Shown one piece after another: positions 35,731-43,383 of a stretch of DNA of 64,000 bases (positions are counted from its first letter, which is position 1; each line of letters starts with the position of its first letter). The notes beneath the pieces were generated by a model, which was given only the letters and a program-made list of their open reading frames with translations, was not told where the DNA came from and ran no database searches. The stretch covers positions 4,566,001-4,630,000 of the forward strand of contig NZ_CP029617.1 in the NCBI RefSeq assembly GCF_003945545.1, written 5' to 3'. The position numbers and the translations under genes were made by a program. The DNA comes from Streptomyces sp. WAC 01529. GTDB lineage: Bacteria; Actinomycetota; Actinomycetes; Streptomycetales; Streptomycetaceae.

Positions 35731-35783
35731 AAGGCGCCCGGTGGGGCCCAGGACGGTCCTGGGGTGTGCGGGGAGTGGGGACG

Positions 35784-37397
35784 ATGACGGACAAGACCAC
35801 GGCGGCAGCCGAACCGGAGCGGGGGAGCGCCGCGCCGCGCGAGAAGGCCGAGCCGCGGCCGCGCAGCGTGCGCGTCGTACTGATGGCGCTGATGATCGCG
35901 ATGCTGCTCGCGATGCTCGACAACATGATCGTGAGCCCCGCCATGCCGACGATCGTCGGCGACCTCGGCGGCCTGGAGCACCTGTCGTGGGTCGTGACCG
36001 GGTACACCCTGGCCACCGCCGCCTCCACCCCGATCTGGGGCAAGGTCGGCGACATGTACGGCCGCAAGGGCGCCTTCCTCACCGCCATAGTGATCTTCCT
36101 CGTGGGCTCCGTGCTGAGCGGCATGGCGCAGGACATGGGGCAGCTCATCGGCTTCCGCGCGATCCAGGGGCTCGGCGCGGGCGGTCTGATGGTCGGCGTC
36201 ATGGCGATCATCGGCGACCTGGTGCCGCCGCGTGAGCGCGGCAAGTACATGGGCATGATGACCGGCGTCATGGCGGTCGCGATGATCGGTGGCCCGCTGG
36301 TCGGCGGCACCATCACCGACCACCTCGGCTGGCGCTGGGCCTTCTACATCAACCTGCCGCTGGGCGCCGTGGCCCTCGCCATGGTGACCGCCGTCCTGCA
36401 CCTGCCCAAGAAGAAGGCACAGGGACGGATCGACTACCTCGGCGCGGCCCTGCTCACCGTCGGCATCAGCGCGCTCGTGCTCGTCACCACCTGGGGCGGC
36501 ACGGAGTACGCCTGGGACTCGGCCGTGATCATGGAACTCATCGCGATCGGCGTCGCCACGCTCGTCGGCTTCCTCTTCGTACAGAAGAAGGCCGCCGAGC
36601 CGATCATGCCGCTGCACATCTTCCGCAGCCGAAACTTCTCGCTGATGGCCGTGATCGGCTTCATCACCGGCTTCGTGATGTTCGGCGCGATGCTCTTCCT
36701 GCCGCTCTACCAGCAGTCGGTACAGGGCGCCTCGGCCACCAATTCGGGGCTGTTGCTGCTCCCGATGCTGCTCTCGATGATGGCCGTCTCCATGTTCGCC
36801 GGCCGCTACACCACCGCCACCGGCAAGTACAAGGCGTTCCCGATCGTCGGCACCGTACTGATGATCGTCGGGTTCTTCCTGCTGGCCCAGATGGACACCG
36901 GGACCTCGCGCCTCACCTCGGGCCTCTACATGGCGGTGCTCGGCGCCGGCATGGGCTTCCTGATGCAGATCACCATGCTGGTCGCGCAGAACAGCGTGGA
37001 GATGAAGGACATGGGCGTCGCCTCGTCCTCGGCCACCCTCTTCCGTACGCTCGGCTCCTCGTTCGGCGTCGCGATCATGGGCGCGCTCTTCAACCACCGC
37101 GTCCAGGACGTGATGGCCGAGCGCGCCGGTGAGCTGGGCGGCAAGGTCACCGAGGAGTCGGCGCAGCTCGACGCGGCGAGCCTGGCGAAGCTGCCGGAGC
37201 AGGTGAGCGACGCGTACAGGTTCGCGGTCTCCTCCGGCACGCACTCGGCGTTCCTGCTGGGCGCGGCCATCGGCGTCGCAGCGCTCCTTGCCTCCCTCTT
37301 CGTGAAGGAGACCCCGCTGCGGGGTGCGGGCCCCGCCGACAGCCAGTCCGCGGGCGAGGGGCCGTTGTCAGTGCCGCGTGCCAACATCGACGTATGA
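35784..37397 (+). CDS. MFS drug exporter (DHA2/EmrB-QacA type)
   Basis: The 537-residue protein shows about 14 membrane helices and the DHA2 motifs: LLAMLDNMIVSPAMPTIVGDLGG, WVVTGYTLATAASTPIWGKVGDMYGRKG (motif A) and FRAIQGLGAGGLMVGVMAIIGDLVPPRERGKYMG (motif C region). Such transporters use the proton gradient to export drugs or the producer's own toxic metabolites. It is divergent from a TetR gene and carries its operators upstream. ATG at 35784 is preferred to the GTG at 35766. Confidence 0.92.
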   Translation: MTDKTTAAAEPERGSAAPREKAEPRPRSVRVVLMALMIAMLLAMLDNMIVSPAMPTIVGDLGGLEHLSWVVTGYTLATAASTPIWGKVGDMYGRKGAFLTAIVIFLVGSVLSGMAQDMGQLIGFRAIQGLGAGGLMVGVMAIIGDLVPPRERGKYMGMMTGVMAVAMIGGPLVGGTITDHLGWRWAFYINLPLGAVALAMVTAVLHLPKKKAQGRIDYLGAALLTVGISALVLVTTWGGTEYAWDSAVIMELIAIGVATLVGFLFVQKKAAEPIMPLHIFRSRNFSLMAVIGFITGFVMFGAMLFLPLYQQSVQGASATNSGLLLLPMLLSMMAVSMFAGRYTTATGKYKAFPIVGTVLMIVGFFLLAQMDTGTSRLTSGLYMAVLGAGMGFLMQITMLVAQNSVEMKDMGVASSSATLFRTLGSSFGVAIMGALFNHRVQDVMAERAGELGGKVTEESAQLDAASLAKLPEQVSDAYRFAVSSGTHSAFLLGAAIGVAALLASLFVKETPLRGAGPADSQSAGEGPLSVPRANIDV

Positions 37398-37398
37398 C

Positions 37399-37450
37399 CG
37401 GATGACGGCGTGACGGCGTGACGGCGTGACCGCATGAGGGCATGACGGCA
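37399..37450 (+). repeat. Short tandem repeats between the MFS and VOC genes
   Basis: The unit TGACGGCG recurs at least three times, with degenerate copies to either side (ATGACGGCGTGACGGCG and so on). It fills most of the 67-base spacer. Confidence 0.5.
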
Positions 37451-37464
37451 GTTGGGAGCAGGCC

Positions 37465-37911
37465 ATGATCAAGGGACTCGCCATCTCCACCGTCTGGGTC
37501 CTGGACCAGGACCGGGCCAAGGAGTTCTACACCCAGAAGCTCGGTCTCGAGGTCCGTACGGACATGACCATGGGCGACGGCGGCATGCGCTGGCTCACCG
37601 TCGGCGCCAAGGACCAGCCCGACGTGGAGCTGACGCTGATGGTGCCGGGCCCGCCGTCTCTGGACGACGAGTCGGCCGAGGCCATGAAGAAGCTGGTCGC
37701 CAAGGGGGTCCTCGGCGCGGGCGTCCTGGTCACCAACGACGTCCACGGGGACTACGAGAAGCTGAAGGCGCGCGGCGTCGAGTTCCTCCAGGAGCCGCAG
37801 GAGCGTCCGTACGGCACCGAGGCGCTCTTCCGCGACGACTCCGGGAACTGGTTCTCGTTCACGCAGCGCCGCGAGGGCGGCCTGGACTTCGGCAAGGACT
37901 GGTCCTGCTGA
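37465..37911 (+). CDS. VOC/glyoxalase-family protein
   Basis: The 148-residue protein has the vicinal-oxygen-chelate repeat: an N-terminal half with AISTVWVLDQDRAKEFYTQKLGLEVRTD and a C-terminal half with VLVTNDVHGDYEKLKARGVEFLQEPQERPYGTEALFRDDSGNWFSF. These proteins can be glyoxalases, dioxygenases or antibiotic-binding resistance proteins. The adjacent drug exporter is compatible with a resistance role, but nothing in the sequence decides it. It may be co-transcribed with the exporter. Confidence 0.85.
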   Translation: MIKGLAISTVWVLDQDRAKEFYTQKLGLEVRTDMTMGDGGMRWLTVGAKDQPDVELTLMVPGPPSLDDESAEAMKKLVAKGVLGAGVLVTNDVHGDYEKLKARGVEFLQEPQERPYGTEALFRDDSGNWFSFTQRREGGLDFGKDWSC

Positions 37912-37953
37912 CCCCGGTGAGCCGAGGCTGCACGCCCCCCTGAGGGCTGTCCC

Positions 37954-39372
37954 TCAGAGGTTGTCCGGCAGCTGCAGGACCGGGAAGCTCCCGGTGTTCG
38001 TGGGCGCGTGTTCCGGCAGCCACAGCACGGCGACCGCGCCCTCGGAGCGCTCGCCGGGCGCCGCCCCCGCCGGGCGTACGTTGCGGAAGGTGAGCCGCGC
38101 GCCGAGCACCCGCGCCTGGCCCGCGGCGATGGTCAGGCCGAGGCCGTGGCCGTGCCCCGCCCGGTCCGTGCTGCCGGTGCGGAAGCGGCTCGGCCCCTCG
38201 TCGAGGAGCGCCTCGGGGAAGCCGGGCCCGTGGTCGCGCACCCGCACCACCCGGCCCTCGACGCTGACCTCGATCGGCGGCTTGCCGTGCTTGGCCGCGT
38301 TGGCGACGAGATTGCCGAGGATGCGTTCCAGGCGGCGCGGGTCGGTGGTGACCTGCGACTCGTGCACCACCGTCACCGTCACGTCCGCGGTCAGGGCCGC
38401 CATCCGCCGGCTCACGAACTCGCCGAGCGTGATGTCCTGCAACTCGGCCCGCTCGGCCGCGGAGTCGAGCCGGGCCACTTCGAGGACGTCCTCGACGAGC
38501 GTGCGCATGGCCTGCGCGCGATCCTTGACCAGCTCGCTCGGCCGGCCGGGCGGCAGCAGCTCGGCCGCCGTGAGCAGCCCGGTCACCGGCGTGCGCAGCT
38601 CGTGCGCGATGTCCGCGGTGACCCGCCGCTCGGCCTCCAGGCGCTGCTTGAGGGCGTCGGCCATGGCGTCGACGGCGCTCGCCAGGTCGTCGGTCTCGTC
38701 CTTCACGACACCGCCGATGGCGTCGCGGACGCTGACGTCCGTCTGCCCCTGGGCGACCTCGCTCGCCGCCGTCGCCGCCTTGCGCAGCCGCCGCGACAGC
38801 TGCCCGCCGATCAGCACGCCGAGCGCGCAGCCGCCGAAGACGACCGAGATCGACCCGATGACCAGCGCCTGGTCGAGGTCCTTCATGACGGTGGCGCTGC
38901 GGTCGGTGAAGCGGGAGTGCAGCGAAAGGACGTGCCCGTCGGCGAGCGGCACGGCCGCCCAGATGTCCGGCACCCCGTCGGGCTTGTCCTCGACGAAGGT
39001 GGCGCGGCGGCCCTTGAGCACCGTGTGGCGCAGCTCCTCGGGGAGCGCCGGGTCGTCGACCTTCGTACCGAACTGCAGGGTCTGGCGCTGGGAGGCGGAG
39101 TAGAGCCGCAGGGCGAACTGGATGCGCTCGTCCTGCACGTCGCGCGCGTTGTCGAGCATCGAGACCCGTGCGGCGTTGTGCACGACCAGGCTCAGGACCA
39201 CCGCGACCAGCGCGCCGACCAGCGCGATCGCCGCGCTGATCTTCCAGCGCACGCCGGTGCGCAGGCCGGTGCTCAGACGTGAGCGCAGGCCCGCGGGCGA
39301 GCTGGATCGGAGCACCTCGTGGGCGCGGCTCCTGAGGCGGCGCCGTACACCGTTCGTCACGCGCCCGCTCAC
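37954..39372 (-). CDS. cseC: CseC-like sensor histidine kinase
   Basis: CseC is the kinase of the streptomycete cell-envelope stress system and activates CseB, which switches on sigE. The 472-residue protein has membrane helices at about 46-65 and 170-190 enclosing a ~100-residue extracytoplasmic loop, a HAMP-like segment, the phosphorylated His about 257 in VTADIAHELRTPVTGLL, and an ATPase domain with NLVANAAKHG, DHGPGFPE and GHGLGLTIA. GTG at 39372 overlaps the cseB stop (GTGA), so synthesis is coupled. It is the last gene of the operon. Confidence 0.9.
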   Translation of the reverse strand: MSGRVTNGVRRRLRSRAHEVLRSSSPAGLRSRLSTGLRTGVRWKISAAIALVGALVAVVLSLVVHNAARVSMLDNARDVQDERIQFALRLYSASQRQTLQFGTKVDDPALPEELRHTVLKGRRATFVEDKPDGVPDIWAAVPLADGHVLSLHSRFTDRSATVMKDLDQALVIGSISVVFGGCALGVLIGGQLSRRLRKAATAASEVAQGQTDVSVRDAIGGVVKDETDDLASAVDAMADALKQRLEAERRVTADIAHELRTPVTGLLTAAELLPPGRPSELVKDRAQAMRTLVEDVLEVARLDSAAERAELQDITLGEFVSRRMAALTADVTVTVVHESQVTTDPRRLERILGNLVANAAKHGKPPIEVSVEGRVVRVRDHGPGFPEALLDEGPSRFRTGSTDRAGHGHGLGLTIAAGQARVLGARLTFRNVRPAGAAPGERSEGAVAVLWLPEHAPTNTGSFPVLQLPDNL

Positions 39373-40082
39373 GCCTTGAGCTTGTATCCGAAGCCGCGGA
39401 CCGTCTCGATGCGGTCCTGGCCCACCTTCGTGCGCAGCCGCTGCACGTGGACGTCGACGACGCGGGTGTCGCCGCCCCAGCCGTAGTCCCAGACACGCTC
39501 GAGGAGCTTGTCGCGGGAGAGGACCGTGCCGGGCGCGGAGGAGAACTCCAGGAGCAGGCGCATCTCGGTCGGCGTGAGCGCGACCGGGGCGCCGTCCCTG
39601 CGGACCTCCATGCCCTCCGTGTCGATCTCCAGATCGCCGAAGTGCAGTACGCCGCCGTCCGTGGTCGAGCGCTCGTCCACGGCCGTCGTGGCTTGGCCGG
39701 AACCGCTCGCGTGTCCGAAGCGGCGCAGGACCGCGCGGATGCGGGCGACCAGGACGGCCCCGTCGAACGGCTTGGTCACGTAGTCGTCGGCGCCCGCCTC
39801 CAGGCCGAGCACCACATCGATGGAGTCGGCGCGCGCCGACAGCATGATCACCGGGACGGTCGACTCGTCCCGGATACGGCGGCACAGCGAGACGCCGTCC
39901 AGGCCCGGCACCATCACGTCGAGCAGCGCGATGTCCGGCTGGTTGGCGCGGAACGCCTCCAGGCCCGCCAGGCCGTCGGGCATGGCCGTCACCGCGAAGC
40001 CGTCACGCTCCAGGGCGAGCTGGGTGGCCTCGCGGATGACGTCGTCGTCCTCGACGAACAGGACATGGGTCTGCTCTGCCAT
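39369..40082 (-). CDS. cseB: CseB-like response regulator
   Basis: The 237-residue OmpR/PhoB-type regulator has a receiver domain with Asp about 55 (DIALLDVMVPGLDG) and a C-terminal winged helix (GAPVALTPTEMRLLLEFSSAPGTVLSRDKLLERVWDYGWGGDTRVVDVHVQRLRTKVG). In S. coelicolor CseB activates the sigE promoter. Identification rests on the order sigE-cseA-cseB-cseC. It overlaps cseC by four bases. Confidence 0.92.
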   Translation of the reverse strand: MAEQTHVLFVEDDDVIREATQLALERDGFAVTAMPDGLAGLEAFRANQPDIALLDVMVPGLDGVSLCRRIRDESTVPVIMLSARADSIDVVLGLEAGADDYVTKPFDGAVLVARIRAVLRRFGHASGSGQATTAVDERSTTDGGVLHFGDLEIDTEGMEVRRDGAPVALTPTEMRLLLEFSSAPGTVLSRDKLLERVWDYGWGGDTRVVDVHVQRLRTKVGQDRIETVRGFGYKLKA

Positions 40083-40160
40083 CGGATGTTCTCAGTCCTT
40101 CTCGGTGTTTCTCGGGTCTGCCTACGTGTACTCAGTACGTCTACTCCGTACGTACGGCCG

Positions 40161-40802
40161 TCAACCCGCCTCCGGCGCGGGCTCCTCGCCGCCCACCGCG
40201 TTGCTGAAGTCGTTGCGCGTGCGTTCCGTCTCGGTGAAGTGGTGCGAGGACCAGCGATAGGTGATCACTTCCTCGCCGGAGGGGTAGGCCACCGAGTCGC
40301 CCTCCTCGTACAGCTGCTTCGTCACCACCAGGTCGCCGCGGTCGATCTCGGTGTAGACGGAGGCCGGCTCCTCGGCCGTAAAGACATTCTCGTACCTGCC
40401 GCCCTGGGCGCGATACACATAGCTGCCGATGCCGACGGCGTCCGCGCAGGTCAGCACGTTCACCACGACATCGGCGGCGGTTCCTCCGGTCAGGTTCCCG
40501 TACGACACGTCGACCGGGTACGTCTTGCCCGCGCACGGCTTCAGATCCCGTTTGACCGCGGGGCTGACCTTCGGGTCCTCCTTGACGAGCCGCACCGCGT
40601 CGATCTTCTTCGGCACGCGGACCGAGGACGACGGGGCGGGCGAGGCGGAGACCACGGGCTCGCTGCGGGCCGGGCCCTCGTCGCGCGCTCCCGAGCCGCC
40701 CGTCGAACAGGCGGAGAGCGAAAGACCGAGAGCGGCGAGCCCGGCCACCGCCGTACTCGCCGCCTTCACACTTCTCTTGGCCCGGGGGCCTAGGCCGCGC
40801 AA
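40161..40802 (-). CDS. cseA: CseA-like lipoprotein
   Basis: CseA is a lipoprotein that dampens SigE activity in S. coelicolor. The 213-residue protein has a lipoprotein signal (RAKRSVKAASTAVAGLAALGLSLSAC, Cys about 32) followed by a Ser/Pro linker. The mature domain includes VVVNVLTCADAVGIGSYVYRAQGGRYENV. Its start overlaps the sigE stop by 13 bases, which links lipoprotein synthesis to the sigma factor. A 78-base spacer containing repeated GTACGT-like words follows. Confidence 0.9.
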   Translation of the reverse strand: MRGLGPRAKRSVKAASTAVAGLAALGLSLSACSTGGSGARDEGPARSEPVVSASPAPSSSVRVPKKIDAVRLVKEDPKVSPAVKRDLKPCAGKTYPVDVSYGNLTGGTAADVVVNVLTCADAVGIGSYVYRAQGGRYENVFTAEEPASVYTEIDRGDLVVTKQLYEEGDSVAYPSGEEVITYRWSSHHFTETERTRNDFSNAVGGEEPAPEAG

Positions 40803-41338
40803 CGCTCCCGCTCCTCACGTTCGAGCGCGCTTGCGACCAGCTCCTCGCGGTCCCGGCTCTCCAGCTCCTGGCGGAGGCGGGCGAGCGCCCGGTGCAGCGT
40901 GCTCTTGACCGTTCCTGCCGACATGCCGAGTGCGGCGGCCGTCTCCTCTGTGGACATCTGCTCCCAGTGTCGCAGCACGACGACGCTGCGCTGCTTGGGT
41001 GCGAGCACCTTCATGATGTCCATCAGCAGAGCGCGGTCCGCGTGCTGTTCGGTGGAGTCTTCCACGCTCGCGTCGGGCAGCTGCTCGGTGGGCACCTCCT
41101 CCAGCTTGCGGGCGCGCCACCACTCCGTACGCGTATTGATCATGACGCGGCGCAGATAGGCGTCCGCGAGCCGCTTGTCGGCTATGCCGTCCCAACGGCC
41201 GTACGTGCGTACGAGCGCGGTCTGGAGGAGGTCCTGGGCGTCGACGGGGTCCGGAACCAGGCGCCGGGCACTGCGCAGCAGGGCGTCCTGCCGAGTGCGG
41301 ACGTACTCTTCGAACTCGAGCACCTCGCCGTGCGCCAT
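40790..41338 (-). CDS. sigE: ECF sigma factor SigE
   Basis: SigE directs the cell-envelope stress response in Streptomyces. The 182-residue protein has the ECF regions: region 2 (ARRLVPDPVDAQDLLQTALVRTYGRWDGIADKRLADAYLRRVMINTRTEWWR) and region 4 (KVLAPKQRSVVVLRHWEQMSTEETAAALGMSAGTVKSTLHRALARLRQEL). ATG at 41338 has GGAGG nine bases upstream; an extension to 41377 is possible but poor. It lacks a linked anti-sigma factor and is controlled by CseB/CseC. Confidence 0.95.
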   Translation of the reverse strand: MAHGEVLEFEEYVRTRQDALLRSARRLVPDPVDAQDLLQTALVRTYGRWDGIADKRLADAYLRRVMINTRTEWWRARKLEEVPTEQLPDASVEDSTEQHADRALLMDIMKVLAPKQRSVVVLRHWEQMSTEETAAALGMSAGTVKSTLHRALARLRQELESRDREELVASALEREERERCAA

Positions 41339-41501
41339 ATCAAACCGCCTCCGTTCCGTCCCCAATGCCGACCGCAAGTCCTTGCCTGTGCGGTACAGGT
41401 AAGAAGCTACGGAGGCCGTGTCACGGGGTTGTGCGGAGCAGCCAGCGGGGGGCGCACGGCTGTGCGTAGGTTGTGTAACAGAAGTAGGGCGCGCGTAAAC
41501 G
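41339..41501 (-). promoter_or_regulatory. sigE upstream region
   Basis: This stretch should hold the CseB-dependent sigE promoter. On the minus strand the approach to the gene reads TAGCTTCTTACCTG some 60 bases before the start, a -10-like candidate. I cannot define the CseB site by eye. Confidence 0.4.
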
Positions 41502-41515
41502 CCGCCCGCGGGCGG
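41502..41515. terminator. GC palindrome between mutY and sigE
   Basis: CCGCCCGCGGGCGG is a perfect 14-base palindrome just past the mutY stop. It may help end mutY transcription, but it has no loop and no T run. Confidence 0.3.
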
Positions 41516-41522
41516 GTGGGCG

Positions 41523-42461
41523 TCAGGTCAGCGGCAGCCGGTAAAGGCCGTCCGGCAGGGGCTCGACGAGACCGTCCGCGACCAGCCCGTCCAGCGCGCG
41601 GGCCCGCTGCACCGGCTCGTCCCACACCCGGTCGAGTACGGCCTGCGGCACGGGCGTTACGGCCTCACGGAGTACGGCGAGCAGCTTGCCCCGCACCTGG
41701 CGGTCCGTGCCCGCGTACGTCTGGGTGCGGCGGGCCGGGCCCTCGTGCGCCGGCTTTCCCGCCGTGCGCCAGGCGCAGCGGTCGGCGATCGGGCACCGCG
41801 CGCAGTTCTCGTTCTTGGCGGTGCACACCAGGGCGCCCAGCTCCATCGAGGCGGCGGCCCAGCGGGACGCGGTGCGCGCGTCCTCGGGGAGCAGGGCGCG
41901 GGCGAGCTTGCGCTCGGCGGCGGTCGTCGCGTTCGGCGGGTTCTGCACGCCGGTCACGGCCCGCGCGAAGACGCGGCGCACGTTCGTGTCGAGGACCGCG
42001 TGCCGCTGTCCGTACGCGAACGACGCGACGGCCGCCGCGGTGTACTCCCCGATGCCGGGCAGGGCGAGCAACTGGGCGTGCTGCGTGGGTACGTCGCCGC
42101 CGTGCCGCTCCGTTATGGCCACGGCCGCGCCGTGCAGCCGCAGGGCGCGGCGCGGATAGCCGAGCCGCCCCCAGGCGCGGACGGCCTCGCCGGGCGCCTC
42201 CTCGGCGAGGTCGGCGGGGCGGGGCCAGCGGGCCAGCCACTGTTCGTACACGGGCAGGACCCGGCTGACGGGCGTCTGCTGGAGCATGAACTCGCTGACC
42301 ATCACGCCCCACGGCCCGGCGTCCGGGCGCCGCCACGGCAGATCACGGGCGTGGGCGTCGAACCAGGCGATGACGGGGGTGTGGAGGGCGTCCCCGGTGG
42401 GCTCGGGGGAGTCCCCCGGGGCGGCCGGGCTGTGCGGCATGGGCTTTGTGGGAGCAGTCAT
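41523..42461 (-). CDS. mutY: A/G-specific adenine glycosylase
   Basis: MutY removes adenine paired with 8-oxoguanine. The 312-residue protein has the helix-hairpin-helix/Gly-Pro-Asp fold: catalytic Glu about 57 in VSEFMLQQTPVSRV, LPGIGEYTAAAVASFAYG, catalytic Asp in AVLDTNVRRVFARA and the four-cysteine iron-sulphur motif CTAKNENCARCPIADRC (C-X6-C-X2-C-X5-C). The C-terminal domain that recognises 8-oxoguanine is short here. It precedes sigE on the same strand. Confidence 0.94.
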   Translation of the reverse strand: MTAPTKPMPHSPAAPGDSPEPTGDALHTPVIAWFDAHARDLPWRRPDAGPWGVMVSEFMLQQTPVSRVLPVYEQWLARWPRPADLAEEAPGEAVRAWGRLGYPRRALRLHGAAVAITERHGGDVPTQHAQLLALPGIGEYTAAAVASFAYGQRHAVLDTNVRRVFARAVTGVQNPPNATTAAERKLARALLPEDARTASRWAAASMELGALVCTAKNENCARCPIADRCAWRTAGKPAHEGPARRTQTYAGTDRQVRGKLLAVLREAVTPVPQAVLDRVWDEPVQRARALDGLVADGLVEPLPDGLYRLPLT

Positions 42462-42883
42462 GGCGGGGTCGATCCTGCCATGGCCTCGGCGGTTCTACGG
42501 GGTCGTGGGGGCGGGTGTTGTCCCGCGTCCCGCGGGAGGCCGGGCTTTCCGCGGTCCGGCGCGGGTTCTCCTGGGGGGCGGGGGGTGCTTCTTCACCTGC
42601 GGCCCGGTGGACCCTTTCCCGCGCTCCGCGCGGGTTCTCCCACACCCACCCGTTACCCCGCACCACGTCCCATCGGGCCGACGCCCGAGCGGGAGCCCGC
42701 CTATGCGTTGCCCGGCACCACGCGCCGCCGACCGGTGATTGAGTGGCGCGCCCGCCCACAGGTCGCCGAGCCGCCGTGGGCGGCGCGCCCACCCACCCAC
42801 TGCCCGCGCCACGCGTCGCTGACCCGGCGCTTGAGCGGCGTGCCTGCCCACCCGTTATCCCCGCGCCACAGACCACCGGCCCG

Positions 42884-43287
42884 GCGTTCTGGGCGGTGCT
42901 CGCCCACTCGTTGTCCCCGCGCCGGGGGGGGGATGGGCGGGTGGGTGGGGAGCTTTCCTCGCCCAGACCGCTGGCCCGGTGTTCTGCGCGGTGCCGGCCC
43001 ACCCGTTGCCCCGCGCCGGGGGGGATGGGCGGGTGGGTGGGGAGCTTTCCTCGCCCAGACCGCTGGCCCGGTGTTCTGCGCGGTGCCGGCCCACCCGTTG
43101 CCCCGCGCCGGGAGGACGGGCGGGTGGGTGGGGAGCTTTCCTCGCCCAGACCGCTGGCCCGGCGTGCTGCGCGGTGCCCGCCCACCCGTTGCCCCGCGCC
43201 GGGTGGATGGGCGGGTGGGTGGGGAGCTTTCCTCGCCCAGACCGCTGGCCTGGTGTTCTGCGCGGTGCCCGCCCACCCGTTGCCCCG
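42884..43287. repeat. Tandem array of a 91-bp unit (about 4.4 copies)
   Basis: Units start near 42884, 42979, 43071, 43162 and 43253, so successive lengths are 95, 92, 91 and 91 bases. The shared block AGCTTTCCTCGCCCAGACC appears at 42951, 43043, 43134 and 43225. Copies 2 to 4 differ at only a few positions; the first is more degenerate and the last is partial. Each contains CGCCCACCCGTTGCCCCGCGC, related to the dispersed repeats at 24.4 and 47.6 kb. Confidence 0.92.
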
Positions 43288-43371
43288 AGCATTCCCCGCC
43301 CGGGGGTGGCGGCACGCCGGGGGCGGTCGGGACCTGACTATCGGCAGGGGTGCCGAGGGGGCGGGGGGAAG

Positions 43372-43377
43372 TAGCGT
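43372..43377 (+). promoter_or_regulatory. -10 box of a leaderless promoter for the kinase at 43384
   Basis: TAGCGT is followed by six bases (CGGGGC) and the GTG start. Confidence 0.45.
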
Positions 43378-43383
43378 CGGGGC

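Larger units (their letters stand above)
42462..43383. other. 922-base non-coding region rich in repeats
   Basis: No frame has plausible protein composition. The left part (42539-42663) contains hairpins such as CCCGCGCTCCGCGCGGG next to TTCTCCCAC and CCACCCGTT words. The middle (42740-42884) has degenerate CGCCCACCC units. The right part is the 91-bp tandem array. The region separates mutY from a kinase gene. Confidence 0.7.

Noticed and set aside
37365..37373. TTGTCAGTG near the end of the MFS gene, resembling the damage promoter motif
   Set aside because: Eight bases later the sequence is CAACAT, not TAnnnT, and it lies inside a coding region with no gene start nearby.
42884..43287. The 91-bp array as a CRISPR
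   Set aside because: Repeats are contiguous with no unique spacers, the unit is too long, and there are no cas genes.
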